Shown: positions 26,251-34,802, numbered from the stretch's first letter. The stretch: 64,000 nt of DNA from Brevibacillus parabrevis (GCF_003710905.1 NZ_RHHV01000012.1:186001-250000), one strand, 5' to 3'. Notes: generated from the letters alone by a model not told the origin. Numbers and translations: made by a program.

Positions 26251-26292
26251 GCGGTTTCCCGAGGCGAAAAGGAGGCATGTCCGCCTGCGGGC

Positions 26293-26326
26293 AAAAACAG
26301 TGCTAATGAAAGCCATTAACACTGTT
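26293..26326 (-). terminator. Terminator of the gerP operon
   Basis: Read on the minus strand, AACAGTGTTAATG pairs with CATTAGCACTGTT and is followed by a T-run. It lies 4 bp after the gerPF stop. Confidence 0.88.
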
Positions 26327-26329
26327 CGT

Positions 26330-26545
26330 TCATATATTCCCTACCAGCGGCTGATCGACAATGCTCGGATCAAGCGTATTGGTTGCATTGGCGCCGTTGA
26401 TCGTATTGACGACATTGCCCGTATTGCCGCCCCCAGAGCCGGAAAAGGTTTTCGTTGCGCTTTTCGGGGAGATGTTCAAGGTATCCCCGAAGTTGACAGT
26501 TCCCGAGTTGCTGTTGATATTGACAGCTCCCACCACGGAAGGCAC
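26330..26545 (-). CDS. gerPF: GerPF spore germination protein
   Basis: A 71-residue protein of the GerPA/GerPF family. It starts PSVVGAVNINSNSGTVNFGDTL and has the shared G-G-G-N-T-G segment, closely resembling GerPA at the other end of the operon. GTG start behind GAGGGGA. GerP proteins are made in the mother cell, localise to the coat and allow germinants to reach inner receptors. It is the last gene of a six-gene operon and is followed by the terminator at 26293. Confidence 0.92.
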   Translation of the reverse strand: MPSVVGAVNINSNSGTVNFGDTLNISPKSATKTFSGSGGGNTGNVVNTINGANATNTLDPSIVDQPLVGNI

Positions 26546-26548
26546 TGG

Positions 26549-26941
26549 TTAATCCCCTCTCTTCGGCTTTGGTTCGTCGCGAAGCAAATGCCGGATATTT
26601 TTCACGCGTGTTTCCAGGGTCAGGCATTCGGTGGAACCGATATGGATCACGGAAGATGCCGCAGCGAACGGCACGTCGACTTTTCGCACGCGCAGATGTG
26701 TGCAGTCGTGAAACGTATCGATGCATATCGGCTCCTCGGGGCAAGGAGCTGCTAACGGAACGCTGAACACATCGTAATCGGCAAAAGGCAGTTCATTTTT
26801 GAAAAAAATCGCTTTTTCCCGTTGAATCGCCAAAATATTGGCTTGGGTATGCACTTGCCTGGAATCGCCAAGTTGCAAAACAGAGGAAGAATCGATGGAG
26901 ATGCTGCTCAACTTTTTGACGTGGCTTGTTCTTCGGTACAA
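26549..26941 (-). CDS. gerPE: GerPE spore germination protein
   Basis: A 130-residue protein of the GerPE family: RTSHVKKLSSISIDSSSVLQLGDS at the N-terminus is the characteristic start, followed by a variable middle and a C-terminal domain. TTG start behind AAGGAGG. The gap to gerPF is only 3 bp. Position fifth in the operon fits the family order gerPA-PB-PC-PD-PE-PF. Confidence 0.9.
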   Translation of the reverse strand: MYRRTSHVKKLSSISIDSSSVLQLGDSRQVHTQANILAIQREKAIFFKNELPFADYDVFSVPLAAPCPEEPICIDTFHDCTHLRVRKVDVPFAAASSVIHIGSTECLTLETRVKNIRHLLRDEPKPKRGD

Positions 26942-26955
26942 CAGCTGTCGCCTCC

Positions 26956-27141
26956 TTATGGCGGAGTGAGCGCGGTATCAACCGGGACCGCTCCAATGAT
27001 CATCGATTCTGGCGGAGTTTCATAAATGGACAGCAGTTTGACCGTTGTTGTATCTCCAATGAACAAGGATGCAGAGGATGACAAGGCATCAATCGAAAGC
27101 TTGCCGACGCAGACGGCACCATTTATCACCTGGTAGATCAT
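26956..27141 (-). CDS. gerPD: GerPD spore germination protein
   Basis: A 61-residue protein, typical GerPD length, with SLFIGDTTTVKLLSIYETPPESMIIG matching the family core (ligated as I-G-D-T...S-I-x-E/D-T-P-P-E-S). It starts one base after the gerPC stop, so expression is coupled. A second GerPD-like gene lies at 28434 on the other strand. Confidence 0.88.
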   Translation of the reverse strand: MIYQVINGAVCVGKLSIDALSSSASLFIGDTTTVKLLSIYETPPESMIIGAVPVDTALTPP

Positions 27142-27142
27142 A

Positions 27143-27757
27143 TCAGGGTTCGTTCACCTCGCGAGGCAGATTTTTGACGAAGCTCTCACACGTTTTTTCG
27201 ATATCCCGCTTGACCTTCTGGACTATTTTTGGCACCAAGGCGTCGATTTGTTCCGGCTCCAGGTCATCGGCGGGAAGCTGATTGACGTAATAGCGGATGC
27301 GCTGATCAATTTGCTTTTTGATATCGTCCAATATAAAAGCCCGGTAGTCGTCATTGAGCGGGTATCCGCACTCTTCTTCGATTCGTTCCAGCACGTGATA
27401 GGCGTCCGACTCCAGGTAGCGGTATATTTCTTTTTGCACGCGGTCAAACAGCGGCGAGTTTTTTTGCTCGCCAGACGGCACATTCATCGTCTGATTGATG
27501 GAAAGCTCGCCGATTCCCGAATCGTTGCCTTTCGGGTTGAGACCGATATTGAGCGTTCCTTCTAGCCGTTCCACCTTCAACAGATCAAACTTGTACTCGT
27601 TTTTGATTACAGAAGGAACCTGTTTCTCTTTCAAGTCTTTGATATCTTGCTGCAATTCTTCTATCATTTGCTTCATTTTCTCGATTTTTTTGTTCTGTGT
27701 TTGTATATAGTCATGTAACTGTTGCAAATACTGCATCACTTCGGAACCGATGTACAT
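27143..27757 (-). CDS. gerPC: GerPC spore germination protein
   Basis: A protein of about 204 residues, the largest GerP component. The frame allows an ATG at 27766, but the ATG at 27757 gives MYIGSEVMQYLQQLHDYIQTQNKKIEKM and leaves AGAAGGA at a usable 8-base spacing. An N-terminal coiled coil (residues ~8-50) is followed by a domain of unknown structure with NIGLNPKG and several Asp/Glu-rich helices. It is the third gene of the operon. Confidence 0.9.
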   Translation of the reverse strand: MYIGSEVMQYLQQLHDYIQTQNKKIEKMKQMIEELQQDIKDLKEKQVPSVIKNEYKFDLLKVERLEGTLNIGLNPKGNDSGIGELSINQTMNVPSGEQKNSPLFDRVQKEIYRYLESDAYHVLERIEEECGYPLNDDYRAFILDDIKKQIDQRIRYYVNQLPADDLEPEQIDALVPKIVQKVKRDIEKTCESFVKNLPREVNEP

Positions 27758-27791
27758 GACGATCATCCTTCTTCATCAAACATAAAGCTGG

Positions 27792-28016
27792 TCAGCGTGA
27801 AGGCTCAACCAATGGGACAAGCGGAATAAATTCTGCCGAAGAAGTCTCGGGCATCGGTCCGGCTGCGGGGGCCGGCTCCGTGAATCCGCCTGTGTTGTAA
27901 AGCTGGGATAGCGGCTTGATGATGCCGGCACTGCCGATTTGACAAACCGATGAGTTGGTTATGCCATCAATCTTCAAATTGTGGATGACGATGTTTTGAT
28001 GAATAAAAAAATTCAT
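27792..28016 (-). CDS. gerPB: GerPB spore germination protein
   Basis: A 74-residue protein with the GerPB pattern MNFFIHQNIVIHNLKIDGITNSSVCQIGSAG followed by I-K-P-L-S-x-L-Y-N-T-G-G. Its ATG overlaps the gerPA stop (ATGA, 28013-28016). The C-terminal ~25 residues are Pro/Ala-rich and variable. Confidence 0.9.
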   Translation of the reverse strand: MNFFIHQNIVIHNLKIDGITNSSVCQIGSAGIIKPLSQLYNTGGFTEPAPAAGPMPETSSAEFIPLVPLVEPSR

Positions 28017-28264
28017 GGAAAATCCCGTCCCTCTGCCGCAGAATCGCTCGTATCCTCCACGAAGATGGGAAGTTCGTTGCTGGTCGTTTCGTTCACGTAG
28101 ACTACGCTGCGCGGAATCTTGAACGAAAGATTGGTGCCAGAGTTGAACGAGCCTCCTCCTGCAAAGGTTTTGGAGTAGCTGACAGGGGAAATTCTCCGGA
28201 CGTCTCCGACATTGAAGACGCCGCTTATGCTGTTTACATTGATGACCCCAACAATGGCTGGCAT
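28013..28264 (-). CDS. gerPA: GerPA spore germination protein
   Basis: An 83-residue protein, first gene of the gerP operon. The frame is open to 28576, but the ATG at 28264 gives MPAIVGVINVNSISGVFNVGD, the family N-terminus, with AAAAGGA upstream. It is a paralogue of GerPF (same V-G-x-x-N-x-N-S start and a G-G-G-S-F-N-S-G loop). A candidate sigma-K promoter lies 36-62 bp upstream on the minus strand, which fits late mother-cell expression. Confidence 0.92.
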   Translation of the reverse strand: MPAIVGVINVNSISGVFNVGDVRRISPVSYSKTFAGGGSFNSGTNLSFKIPRSVVYVNETTSNELPIFVEDTSDSAAEGRDFP

Positions 28265-28299
28265 CTTCGACACATCCTTTTTACGAAAGAGCCTTTCTG

Positions 28300-28326
28300 T
28301 ATTGTATGTGGGAGGGCACTGGGTGT
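28300..28326 (-). promoter_or_regulatory. Candidate sigma-K promoter of gerPA-F
   Basis: On the minus strand, AC (28325-28326), 16 bases, then CATACAATA (28300-28308). This matches the sigma-K pattern AC-N16/17-CATAnnnTA exactly at the -10. B. subtilis gerP is sigma-K dependent. Confidence 0.6.
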
Positions 28327-28433
28327 TCATACCTGTTTTTGGGTTCGCGGTCCGCGCTGGGCAGTGCAGGCATACAAATACAAAATCCCGCATAGAGCAA
28401 AAGTGCGATGAAGGAAAAAGGAGAACGAGCAGA

Positions 28434-28640
28434 ATGAACATGAAAGTCCACAATAAAAAGATTGCGCTTGGAGACATCAAAGTAGGGGGCGTGCAGCAGT
28501 CATCGCTTGTTTTGATCGGAGATGCGGACGTGATCAGTTGCACATCGGTTTTTGACACGCCAAAAGACTCGCTCATCTACAGCAAAGAGGTGCCGATTCG
28601 ACCGACGACACCACCAGCACCAACAAGACGAGGCCAATGA
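28434..28640 (+). CDS. Second GerPD-like spore protein
   Basis: A 68-residue protein divergent from gerPA. The frame is open from 28212, but ATG at 28434 has AAAGGAGA about 10 bases upstream and starts the recognisable domain. LGDIKVGGVQQSSLVLIGD...SVFDTPKDSLI lines up with the GerPD core (VGDI-x-G-V-x-SS...IGD...S-x-x-D-T-P-x-x-S). The tail is Pro/Thr-rich. It is therefore a GerPD-family paralogue outside the operon. It converges on the cyclase gene with only 9 bp between stops and no obvious terminator. Confidence 0.75.
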   Translation: MNMKVHNKKIALGDIKVGGVQQSSLVLIGDADVISCTSVFDTPKDSLIYSKEVPIRPTTPPAPTRRGQ

Positions 28641-28649
28641 CAGCCTCGC

Positions 28650-30551
28650 CTAACGGGATGAACCATATTTGTGCTCGAAGTGGCCAAGAGCGAGCAACGG
28701 CCAGATGAAGCGATAGCTGTGATAGGCAAAATACGTGCCGCCAGGCCGTCCGCCTCCTGTCGGATACGTGACAGACCAGCTCGTCGCCTGACTTTGCCGG
28801 GATAAAAAGTCGATCCCTCGCAAAATCGGGGGCGTAGGCTCAGGGGAGACGGCGATGAGAGCATCGAGCGCCCAGGCTGTTTGGGAAGGCGTGCTTGCGC
28901 CGAGAGCGACGTATGTTTTTTTCTCGTCGCTGTGGCATGATTCGCCCCAGCCCCCGTCAGCGTTTTGCGTGCCGAGCAGCCAGGCGACAGCCTTTTGGAC
29001 CGCGGGGTGAGTGGACGTTACACCGACTGCGGCAAGTCCGGTAATCGCCGCCCATGTTCCGTACACATAGGCAATCCCCCAGCGACCGTACCACGACCCG
29101 TCCGCTTCCTGATGGGTGAGCAGCCAGCGAACGGCTTTTTGCACAGGGGCGTCGCTTTCCTTGTACCCGGCGTATCGACCGAGAAACTCCAATGTTCTTC
29201 CGGTCAAATCAGCAGAGGAAGGATCGGTGCTGACCGTATCTGACCCCTCAATCGGCAAGTTGCGGATCAGGGCGGAGTCTGTATTTTTCTCAAAGGCAGG
29301 CCAGCCGCCATCGTCGTTTTGCATGGACAAAATCCAGTCGAGTCCGCGCTTCCAGGCGGCGGCTGTCGTTTTGTCCAGCCGCGATTGGGCGCGTAATGCC
29401 CGCAAAGCGGCTGTCGTATCGTCGATGTCGGGGTTCAGCGTGTTGAAGTCGGAAAAACCCCAGCCTCCCGGGTGTCCTGCCGGATTGCGAATTTTCCAGT
29501 CGCCGTACGTATGCTGCTGTTTCGCAAGCAAGTAGCGGTTGGCTGACGCGATAGCAGGGTGATTGGCGGACAGGCCGCTTTGCTGGAGAGCGTGTGCCAG
29601 GAGGGAAGTATCCCAGACGGCGGAAGTCGCCAGTTGCAGGTGAGAGCCTTCCGGCGTTTGGCATACGCTGTCGCGCAGCCCGACGACCGCTTTCGCGATG
29701 TGCGGATCGCGGGGAGAATAGCCGCGGGCAAGCAGGGCAAAGACCATGAAAAAGGTGGAGGTGGAGTAGTTGTACAGCGTTCCGTCGGCTTCCACGCGAG
29801 CCAACATAAACTGCTCCAGTCTGCGCAGCGATAGCTCGTGCAGCAAGCCGGGCAGCAAAGGCAGGCGCATGACATGCTCGTGGATCGAAGCAAGGAAAGG
29901 CTGGCCGCCACGGGCAAAACGATCCAGCAAGCGGTGCGGATAAAGGCCGGGAGAGATCGGAGACGTCACGTACAAATCAGACAAATCGGGCGTGTCCGCC
30001 GTTCCTTTGGCAAACTTGCGGTCGGCAACAATCATCATCGGGGCGAGATGCACGCGGGCATATCCGACAAAATCGTAAAAGCTGACAGGCGAGGAAGGGG
30101 GCAGCAAGGCAATTTCTACAGGCACGAGAAAATGAGCGGGCCACTTGTACTGTCCGGTCAGGGCAGCGGCAAATTTGGTCAGCAAATTGGCTTCGGTCAG
30201 TCCGCCTTTGGCGCGAATGAACTCGCGAGCGGGAACCAAGCGAGGATCATTTTTTTGGTAGCGGCGCGAGAACAGCAGGGCGTAGTAACAGTCCAGCGTC
30301 GTCGACAAATTCCCTTCCGCCTCGTCCGGATACAGCTTCCAGGCGCCATTTTCCTGCTGGAGAGCGGCAATGCGGGTCGCAAGTCCATCGATCAATCGCT
30401 CATCATCAATTCCGAGCGTGCGCAATAGGATGATCATGTGAGCGTCAGTCGTCGGGGAGCTTTCCAGACAAAAGCGCCAGGAGCCATCCTGTTTTTGCTG
30501 GCTGAGGAGCAGAGATTGAATGCGGTTGATTTCTTGCCGTACTTGCAGCAA
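28650..30551 (-). CDS. shc: Squalene-hopene/sporulenol-type cyclase
   Basis: A triterpene cyclase of about 633 residues, monotopic membrane enzyme. TTG at 30551 is chosen over TTG at 30557 because the GGAGGTG then has a 7-base spacer. The catalytic acid motif is D-I-D-D-T-T (NPDIDDTTAAL). Several QW repeats are seen (QNDDGGWPAFE, QEADGSWYGRWG, QNADGGWGESC), and GWGFSDFNTLNP precedes the active site. Length and motif context match B. subtilis SqhC (sporulenol synthase) as well as hopene cyclases; the product cannot be told from sequence alone. Its neighbours are gerP and DUF2515. Confidence 0.9.
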   Translation of the reverse strand: MLQVRQEINRIQSLLLSQQKQDGSWRFCLESSPTTDAHMIILLRTLGIDDERLIDGLATRIAALQQENGAWKLYPDEAEGNLSTTLDCYYALLFSRRYQKNDPRLVPAREFIRAKGGLTEANLLTKFAAALTGQYKWPAHFLVPVEIALLPPSSPVSFYDFVGYARVHLAPMMIVADRKFAKGTADTPDLSDLYVTSPISPGLYPHRLLDRFARGGQPFLASIHEHVMRLPLLPGLLHELSLRRLEQFMLARVEADGTLYNYSTSTFFMVFALLARGYSPRDPHIAKAVVGLRDSVCQTPEGSHLQLATSAVWDTSLLAHALQQSGLSANHPAIASANRYLLAKQQHTYGDWKIRNPAGHPGGWGFSDFNTLNPDIDDTTAALRALRAQSRLDKTTAAAWKRGLDWILSMQNDDGGWPAFEKNTDSALIRNLPIEGSDTVSTDPSSADLTGRTLEFLGRYAGYKESDAPVQKAVRWLLTHQEADGSWYGRWGIAYVYGTWAAITGLAAVGVTSTHPAVQKAVAWLLGTQNADGGWGESCHSDEKKTYVALGASTPSQTAWALDALIAVSPEPTPPILRGIDFLSRQSQATSWSVTYPTGGGRPGGTYFAYHSYRFIWPLLALGHFEHKYGSSR

Positions 30552-30601
30552 TGACAAACACCTCCATCACACATGCTTTTGCCAGAGGGGAGGGACGAAT
30601 G

Positions 30602-31753
30602 ATGGGCCGGACATGGCAAACGTACGCGACTCTGTGGCCGCTTGCACGCGAGCTTGGAAAAGGAAAGCGAGCGAGTCAGGCTGCCGATCCCCTCATAAAA
30701 AAAGACCAGGACACGGTCACGGACATTCGCAACAAAACAAAGGAAAGCAACGGCGACAATCTGGACAGGACGAGCGCTTATTTGGCTTTTTTTCGCCGGC
30801 ATCCCGAAGTTCATTGGGCACTTTTGGCGCATCTCGTTTCGCGCAATGCCGGATGGAGCATGACAGATTTGCGCGGCGAACTGCTGCCCAGGCTGCTTTC
30901 CAGCAAAGAACAGCACGATTACTTTTCTTTTTTGGAGCGGGGCAACTGGCTTATTTTTCAAGATGCCTACCCTCAATTATTACTGTATGAAGAGAGCGTC
31001 AAGCGCCAGACCAATCTTTTTCACCTCCTGCCCCAATTCGGCGTCTCCCGCTTCATGCAAGCGCTCTGGAACCACTTTTGGGAGAAAGGCGACAGCAAGC
31101 TGCTCACCATTGGGCTGATTGTGAACGAGCAAAACTATTTGGAGACGCAGATGATGGGAGATGCGACGTACCGCCATAGCGTGGTCAAAACGTTGCCTTT
31201 TGCCTTGCAGGAAGTGCTTCGGCTCAACTTGATCTTGTTTCCGTACGAAGCGGAGGGACGGTCAAACGCTCCGTTGCGGCTGCTCGGTGATCAAGTGCTT
31301 CAGTTTGCCTCGCTGGTTGAACGGATCGAGTTGGGCAAACGACTGTACAGCCTTTTGTATCGCGACACGAAAACCAGGGAGGGAGTAGAGAAGTGGGCAG
31401 AGCAGAAGCCACATTCCGGCTCCCGCAAAGATTTTTGGCCGCACCTGTTCCACGATTTGCGCGAGACAATGCCAGGGAAGCCGTATCAAAAAACGGTGCG
31501 CGGGTGCGCGCTTTTGCCTGGCGCCAAGCGACTCTACTCTCCTGCGCTGCGCCAAGCATGGCAACGGGTACAGCACGAAGCGCCAAAGGACATAGACTGG
31601 TACGAAGGCAGCAAAGGCGTCATGCGGCAACTGGCATTCGCCGCAGCAGATACACCGCCTGTTTTGGCCGATGCAGAAGGCGTCTATTGCCAGGCGATTG
31701 AAAAAATCGAGCTGGCTGTGCTGGCAAAAGGGAAAATCTTTGGCCCGATGTAG
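30602..31753 (+). CDS. DUF2515 protein (YppC-like)
   Basis: A protein of about 383 residues of the DUF2515 family known from Bacillus (YppC). Two adjacent ATGs (30599 and 30602) follow GAGGGGAGGGA; the second gives better spacing. Conserved-looking segments are RTSAYLAFFRRHPEVHWALLAHLVSRNAGWSMTD (split here at 20), FLERGNWLIFQDAYPQLLLYE and LIVNEQNYLE. No transmembrane helix or catalytic motif is evident. It is divergent from the cyclase gene, with the two coding starts about 50 bp apart. Function unknown. Confidence 0.8.
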   Translation: MGRTWQTYATLWPLARELGKGKRASQAADPLIKKDQDTVTDIRNKTKESNGDNLDRTSAYLAFFRRHPEVHWALLAHLVSRNAGWSMTDLRGELLPRLLSSKEQHDYFSFLERGNWLIFQDAYPQLLLYEESVKRQTNLFHLLPQFGVSRFMQALWNHFWEKGDSKLLTIGLIVNEQNYLETQMMGDATYRHSVVKTLPFALQEVLRLNLILFPYEAEGRSNAPLRLLGDQVLQFASLVERIELGKRLYSLLYRDTKTREGVEKWAEQKPHSGSRKDFWPHLFHDLRETMPGKPYQKTVRGCALLPGAKRLYSPALRQAWQRVQHEAPKDIDWYEGSKGVMRQLAFAAADTPPVLADAEGVYCQAIEKIELAVLAKGKIFGPM

Positions 31754-31792
31754 TAGAATAGAGACAGATTGAACACAGGGAGAAGAGCATGC

Positions 31793-33973
31793 ATGAAAGT
31801 CGTCATAGCAGAAAAACCGGACCAGGCCATGAAGCTTGCCAGTCCTTTTGCCCATAGAAAACAACAAGGCTTCGTTGAAGTGCACCCGAATCGGATGTTT
31901 CCGAAAGGAGCCTTTTTTACTTGGGCGGTCGGGCATATTTGTGAACTGGTGCCGCCGGAAGCCTACAACCCGGCGTGGAAAAAGTGGTCGCTTGCCACAC
32001 TGCCTTTAGTGCCGCAATCGTTTCAGCACCAGGTGATGAAGTCAAAAGCGAAGCAGTTTGGCATCATCAAACAGCTGTTGAAGCGTTCAGACGTGACCGA
32101 AATCATTCATGCGGGCGACGCCGGGCGCGAAGGAGAGCTGATTGTCCGCACGATTGTCGAGATGTGCAAAGTGCGCAAACCGATGAAGCGGCTGTGGATT
32201 TCCTCCCTGACGGAGAAAGCCGTAACCGCTGGCTTCGCGGCCTTGCTTGAGGAGACAGAGACACGCAATCTGTACCATGAGGCGTACAGCCGCTCTTGTG
32301 CGGATTGGCTGGTAGGCATGAATGCATCGCGCGTCTATACGTTGTTGTTGCAGCAAAGAGGGATCAAGGACGTGTTTTCGGCGGGACGGGTTCAGACGCC
32401 AACGCTCGCACTGGTGGTCAAGCGGGAAAAAGAAATCGCGGCGTTCAAGCCGGAGCCTTTCTGGGAAGTCAAGGCGACGTTTGCCATCGGCAAGAAGCGC
32501 TACGAAGGCGTCTGGCACAAAGAAGACGGGGAGTCGCGCATCCTCGATCCGCAGTTGGCAGAGCGGATTGCCGCTTTTTGCCGGGACAAGCCAAGCGAGG
32601 TTAGCGAGGTGGAAACCGAGCGCAAAGAATTTTTGCCGCCTTATTTGTTCAATCTGTCCTCGTTACAGGCGACGGCGAATAAAATGTTCAAGTATTCGCC
32701 GCAAAAAACGTTGGAGATTGCGCAAAAGCTGTACGTGAAGGGGCTTTTATCCTATCCGCGCTCCGACTCGTCTTTTGTCACCCAGGAGGAGGCGAAGACG
32801 TTTCCCGACATTTTGAACAAACTGTCGAAGCAGCCGGAGTACCAGCCACACTTTCCTTTGGCGAAAGCGTCTATTGCCTCGGACAAACGGTACGTCAACC
32901 AAAAAAAGGTGACCGATCACTATGCGATCATCCCAACCGAGCAAGTGCCGACTGTGTCCAGGCTGAGCGACGAGGAGCGAAAAATTTACGACCTGGTGGC
33001 AAGACGCCTCATTGCCGCGCATCAGGAAAGCGCCTTGTTTGACTATACGACGGTGAACACGCTGGTCGACGGCCGCGCCGTTTTCATCAGCAAAGGCAAG
33101 GTGCAAATCAGGGCTGGCTGGCGCGAAGTGTTGTTTGATGAGGAAAAGGATGACAAGGAAGCTGTGCTGCCTCCGCTTGCCAAAGGCGAGACGGGGAAAG
33201 TGCACAAAGTAGAAGCCAAAGAAAGCAAGACCCAGCCGCCCAAACGCTACACGGAAGGCCAACTGATCACGCTGATGAAGACAGCCGGGAAGCACCTCGA
33301 CAATCAGGAGCTGGAAAAGGTGCTGATGAAGACAGAAGGCTTGGGGACAGAGGCGACCAGAGCTGGGATCATCAACATGCTCAAGGAACGCAAGTATATT
33401 GAAGTCCGCAAAAACCAGGTGTTCGCAACGCAAAAAGGGACGCTGCTCATCGACGTCATCGGCGACAAGATTCTCGCTTCCCCGGAAATGACAGCCAGAT
33501 GGGAGCAGCGCCTTCAGGAAATCGGGCAGGGCGATGCTTCCGCGCAAGTTTTCATGGAACAGGTGCGCAAGCTCTCGCACAAGATCGTCGAGGATGCCGT
33601 CGAGCAGTCCCGCGAATGGAAGCTGGAAGCGTACGACGTCGAAGCATTGCCCACATCCAAGCAGGCGTCCAAGTTTTCCATCGGCTCGAAAGTGGCTGCT
33701 TGCCGGGCGTGTGGCGGCGATCTCGTAGACAAGGGAGAGTTTTACGGGTGCGCCAACTATAAAAAGTCCCAGTGTACCGTCACCATTTCCAAGACGATCA
33801 TGGGGAAAAAAATTACTCCGGCTGCGGCCAAAAAGCTGATGGAAACAGGCAAGACCAATCTGATCAAAGGCTTTGTCAAAGGGAAAGAGCGCTTCGACGC
33901 ATACTTGCAGTGGGATGAAGCGGACAAAAAGGCGAAAGTCAGCATGCCAGCCTTGGCGGAAAAAAATGCATAG
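31793..33973 (+). CDS. topB: DNA topoisomerase III
   Basis: A 726-residue type IA topoisomerase (B. subtilis TopB is 727). ATG at 31793 gives MKVVIAEKPDQAMKLASPF, the Toprim start. IIHAGDAGREGELI carries the DxE/DxD Toprim acids, and the active-site tyrosine is in LLSYPRSDSSFV. A C-terminal zinc-ribbon-like segment has CRACGGDLVDKGEFYGC. The protein unlinks single strands in replication and recombination intermediates. It is 40 bp after the DUF2515 gene and possibly co-transcribed. Confidence 0.96.
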   Translation: MKVVIAEKPDQAMKLASPFAHRKQQGFVEVHPNRMFPKGAFFTWAVGHICELVPPEAYNPAWKKWSLATLPLVPQSFQHQVMKSKAKQFGIIKQLLKRSDVTEIIHAGDAGREGELIVRTIVEMCKVRKPMKRLWISSLTEKAVTAGFAALLEETETRNLYHEAYSRSCADWLVGMNASRVYTLLLQQRGIKDVFSAGRVQTPTLALVVKREKEIAAFKPEPFWEVKATFAIGKKRYEGVWHKEDGESRILDPQLAERIAAFCRDKPSEVSEVETERKEFLPPYLFNLSSLQATANKMFKYSPQKTLEIAQKLYVKGLLSYPRSDSSFVTQEEAKTFPDILNKLSKQPEYQPHFPLAKASIASDKRYVNQKKVTDHYAIIPTEQVPTVSRLSDEERKIYDLVARRLIAAHQESALFDYTTVNTLVDGRAVFISKGKVQIRAGWREVLFDEEKDDKEAVLPPLAKGETGKVHKVEAKESKTQPPKRYTEGQLITLMKTAGKHLDNQELEKVLMKTEGLGTEATRAGIINMLKERKYIEVRKNQVFATQKGTLLIDVIGDKILASPEMTARWEQRLQEIGQGDASAQVFMEQVRKLSHKIVEDAVEQSREWKLEAYDVEALPTSKQASKFSIGSKVAACRACGGDLVDKGEFYGCANYKKSQCTVTISKTIMGKKITPAAAKKLMETGKTNLIKGFVKGKERFDAYLQWDEADKKAKVSMPALAEKNA

Positions 33974-33991
33974 AAGAAAAAGACATCATTT

Positions 33992-34017
33992 TGAAACTTG
34001 CTTGCGTAAGTAACGTA
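33992..34017 (+). promoter_or_regulatory. Sigma-W-type ECF promoter of pspA
   Basis: TGAAAC (33992-33997), exactly 16 bases, CGTA (34014-34017). This is the full sigma-W consensus TGAAAC-N16-CGTA. It lies 69 bp before the pspA start. B. subtilis pspA belongs to the sigma-W envelope-stress regulon. Confidence 0.85.
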
Positions 34018-34085
34018 GATACATGTATAGAGGGTTCGGCAAATGTGGGCCGAATTACCCAGCACGTATTGAGGGAGGAAATCAC

Positions 34086-34751
34086 ATGTCCATTTTTAAA
34101 AGACTTCGCGATCTGACTATGTCCAATCTTTATGCCTTGATTGAAAAAGCGGAAGATCCAATTAAAATGACCGATCAATATTTGCGCGATATGCAAGAGG
34201 ATTTGAGTGAAGCGGAAAAAGCGGTTGCTGCCCAAATCGCTCTGGAGAAAAAGTTCAAGGTGCTGTACGAAGAGCAGGAAGCGCTGGTGAAAAAGCGCGA
34301 AGAGCAAGCGCACGTGGCCGCTCAGGCGAAAAACATCGATCTGGCCCGCCGCGCTCTCGAAGAAAAGAAAGCCGCCGAGCAAAAAATGGCTGAGTACAAA
34401 GAGGCTTACGAGAAAAACAAGCTGGCTGCGGACGGGCTGCGCGACAAGCTGGCTGAAATGAAGAAACAGATTACCGATCTGAAAAACAAGCGCGAAACAC
34501 TCGTGGCTCGCGTCAATGCTGCCAAAGCGCAAAAAACGATCAACCAGACGATGGCTGGATTCGACAGCAACTCTGCGATGGCAGGGCTGAAACGGATGGA
34601 AGAAAAAGCGTTGCAGATGGAGGCGGAAGCGGAAGCAAGCGGCGAGCTGTACAAAAAACAAAGCTCGCTCGACGACGAAATCGCGAAACTCTCCAAAGAC
34701 CAGCAGGTGGAAGACGAACTGGCAGCGCTCATGAAAAAATACGAGGGGTAA
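34086..34751 (+). CDS. pspA: PspA/IM30 envelope-stress protein
   Basis: A 221-residue, almost entirely helical protein of the ESCRT-III-related PspA family. MSIFKRLRDLTMSNLYALIEKAEDP is the amphipathic membrane-sensing N-terminus, followed by long coiled coils. It oligomerises on damaged membranes to protect the proton gradient. The ATG at 34086 is preceded by GAGGGAGG. Expression from a sigma-W promoter fits the role. A strong terminator directly follows, so read-through to the DUF350 gene may be partial. Confidence 0.94.
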   Translation: MSIFKRLRDLTMSNLYALIEKAEDPIKMTDQYLRDMQEDLSEAEKAVAAQIALEKKFKVLYEEQEALVKKREEQAHVAAQAKNIDLARRALEEKKAAEQKMAEYKEAYEKNKLAADGLRDKLAEMKKQITDLKNKRETLVARVNAAKAQKTINQTMAGFDSNSAMAGLKRMEEKALQMEAEAEASGELYKKQSSLDDEIAKLSKDQQVEDELAALMKKYEG

Positions 34752-34775
34752 ACCGCTTCGGCGGAGCCCCTTTTT
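34745..34775 (+). terminator. Terminator after pspA
   Basis: GGGG (34745-34748) pairs with CCCC (34767-34770) around an inner CCGC-TTCG-GCGG hairpin with a UUCG tetraloop, then five T residues. Confidence 0.75.
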
Positions 34776-34802
34776 CCTTGAAAGGTTGAATGAGAAAGCA
34801 CA

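Noticed and set aside
28265-28576. N-terminal extension of gerPA to 187 codons
   Set aside because: The extension crosses the divergent promoter region and the start of the second gerPD-like gene on the other strand; the GerPA family starts at MPAIVG.
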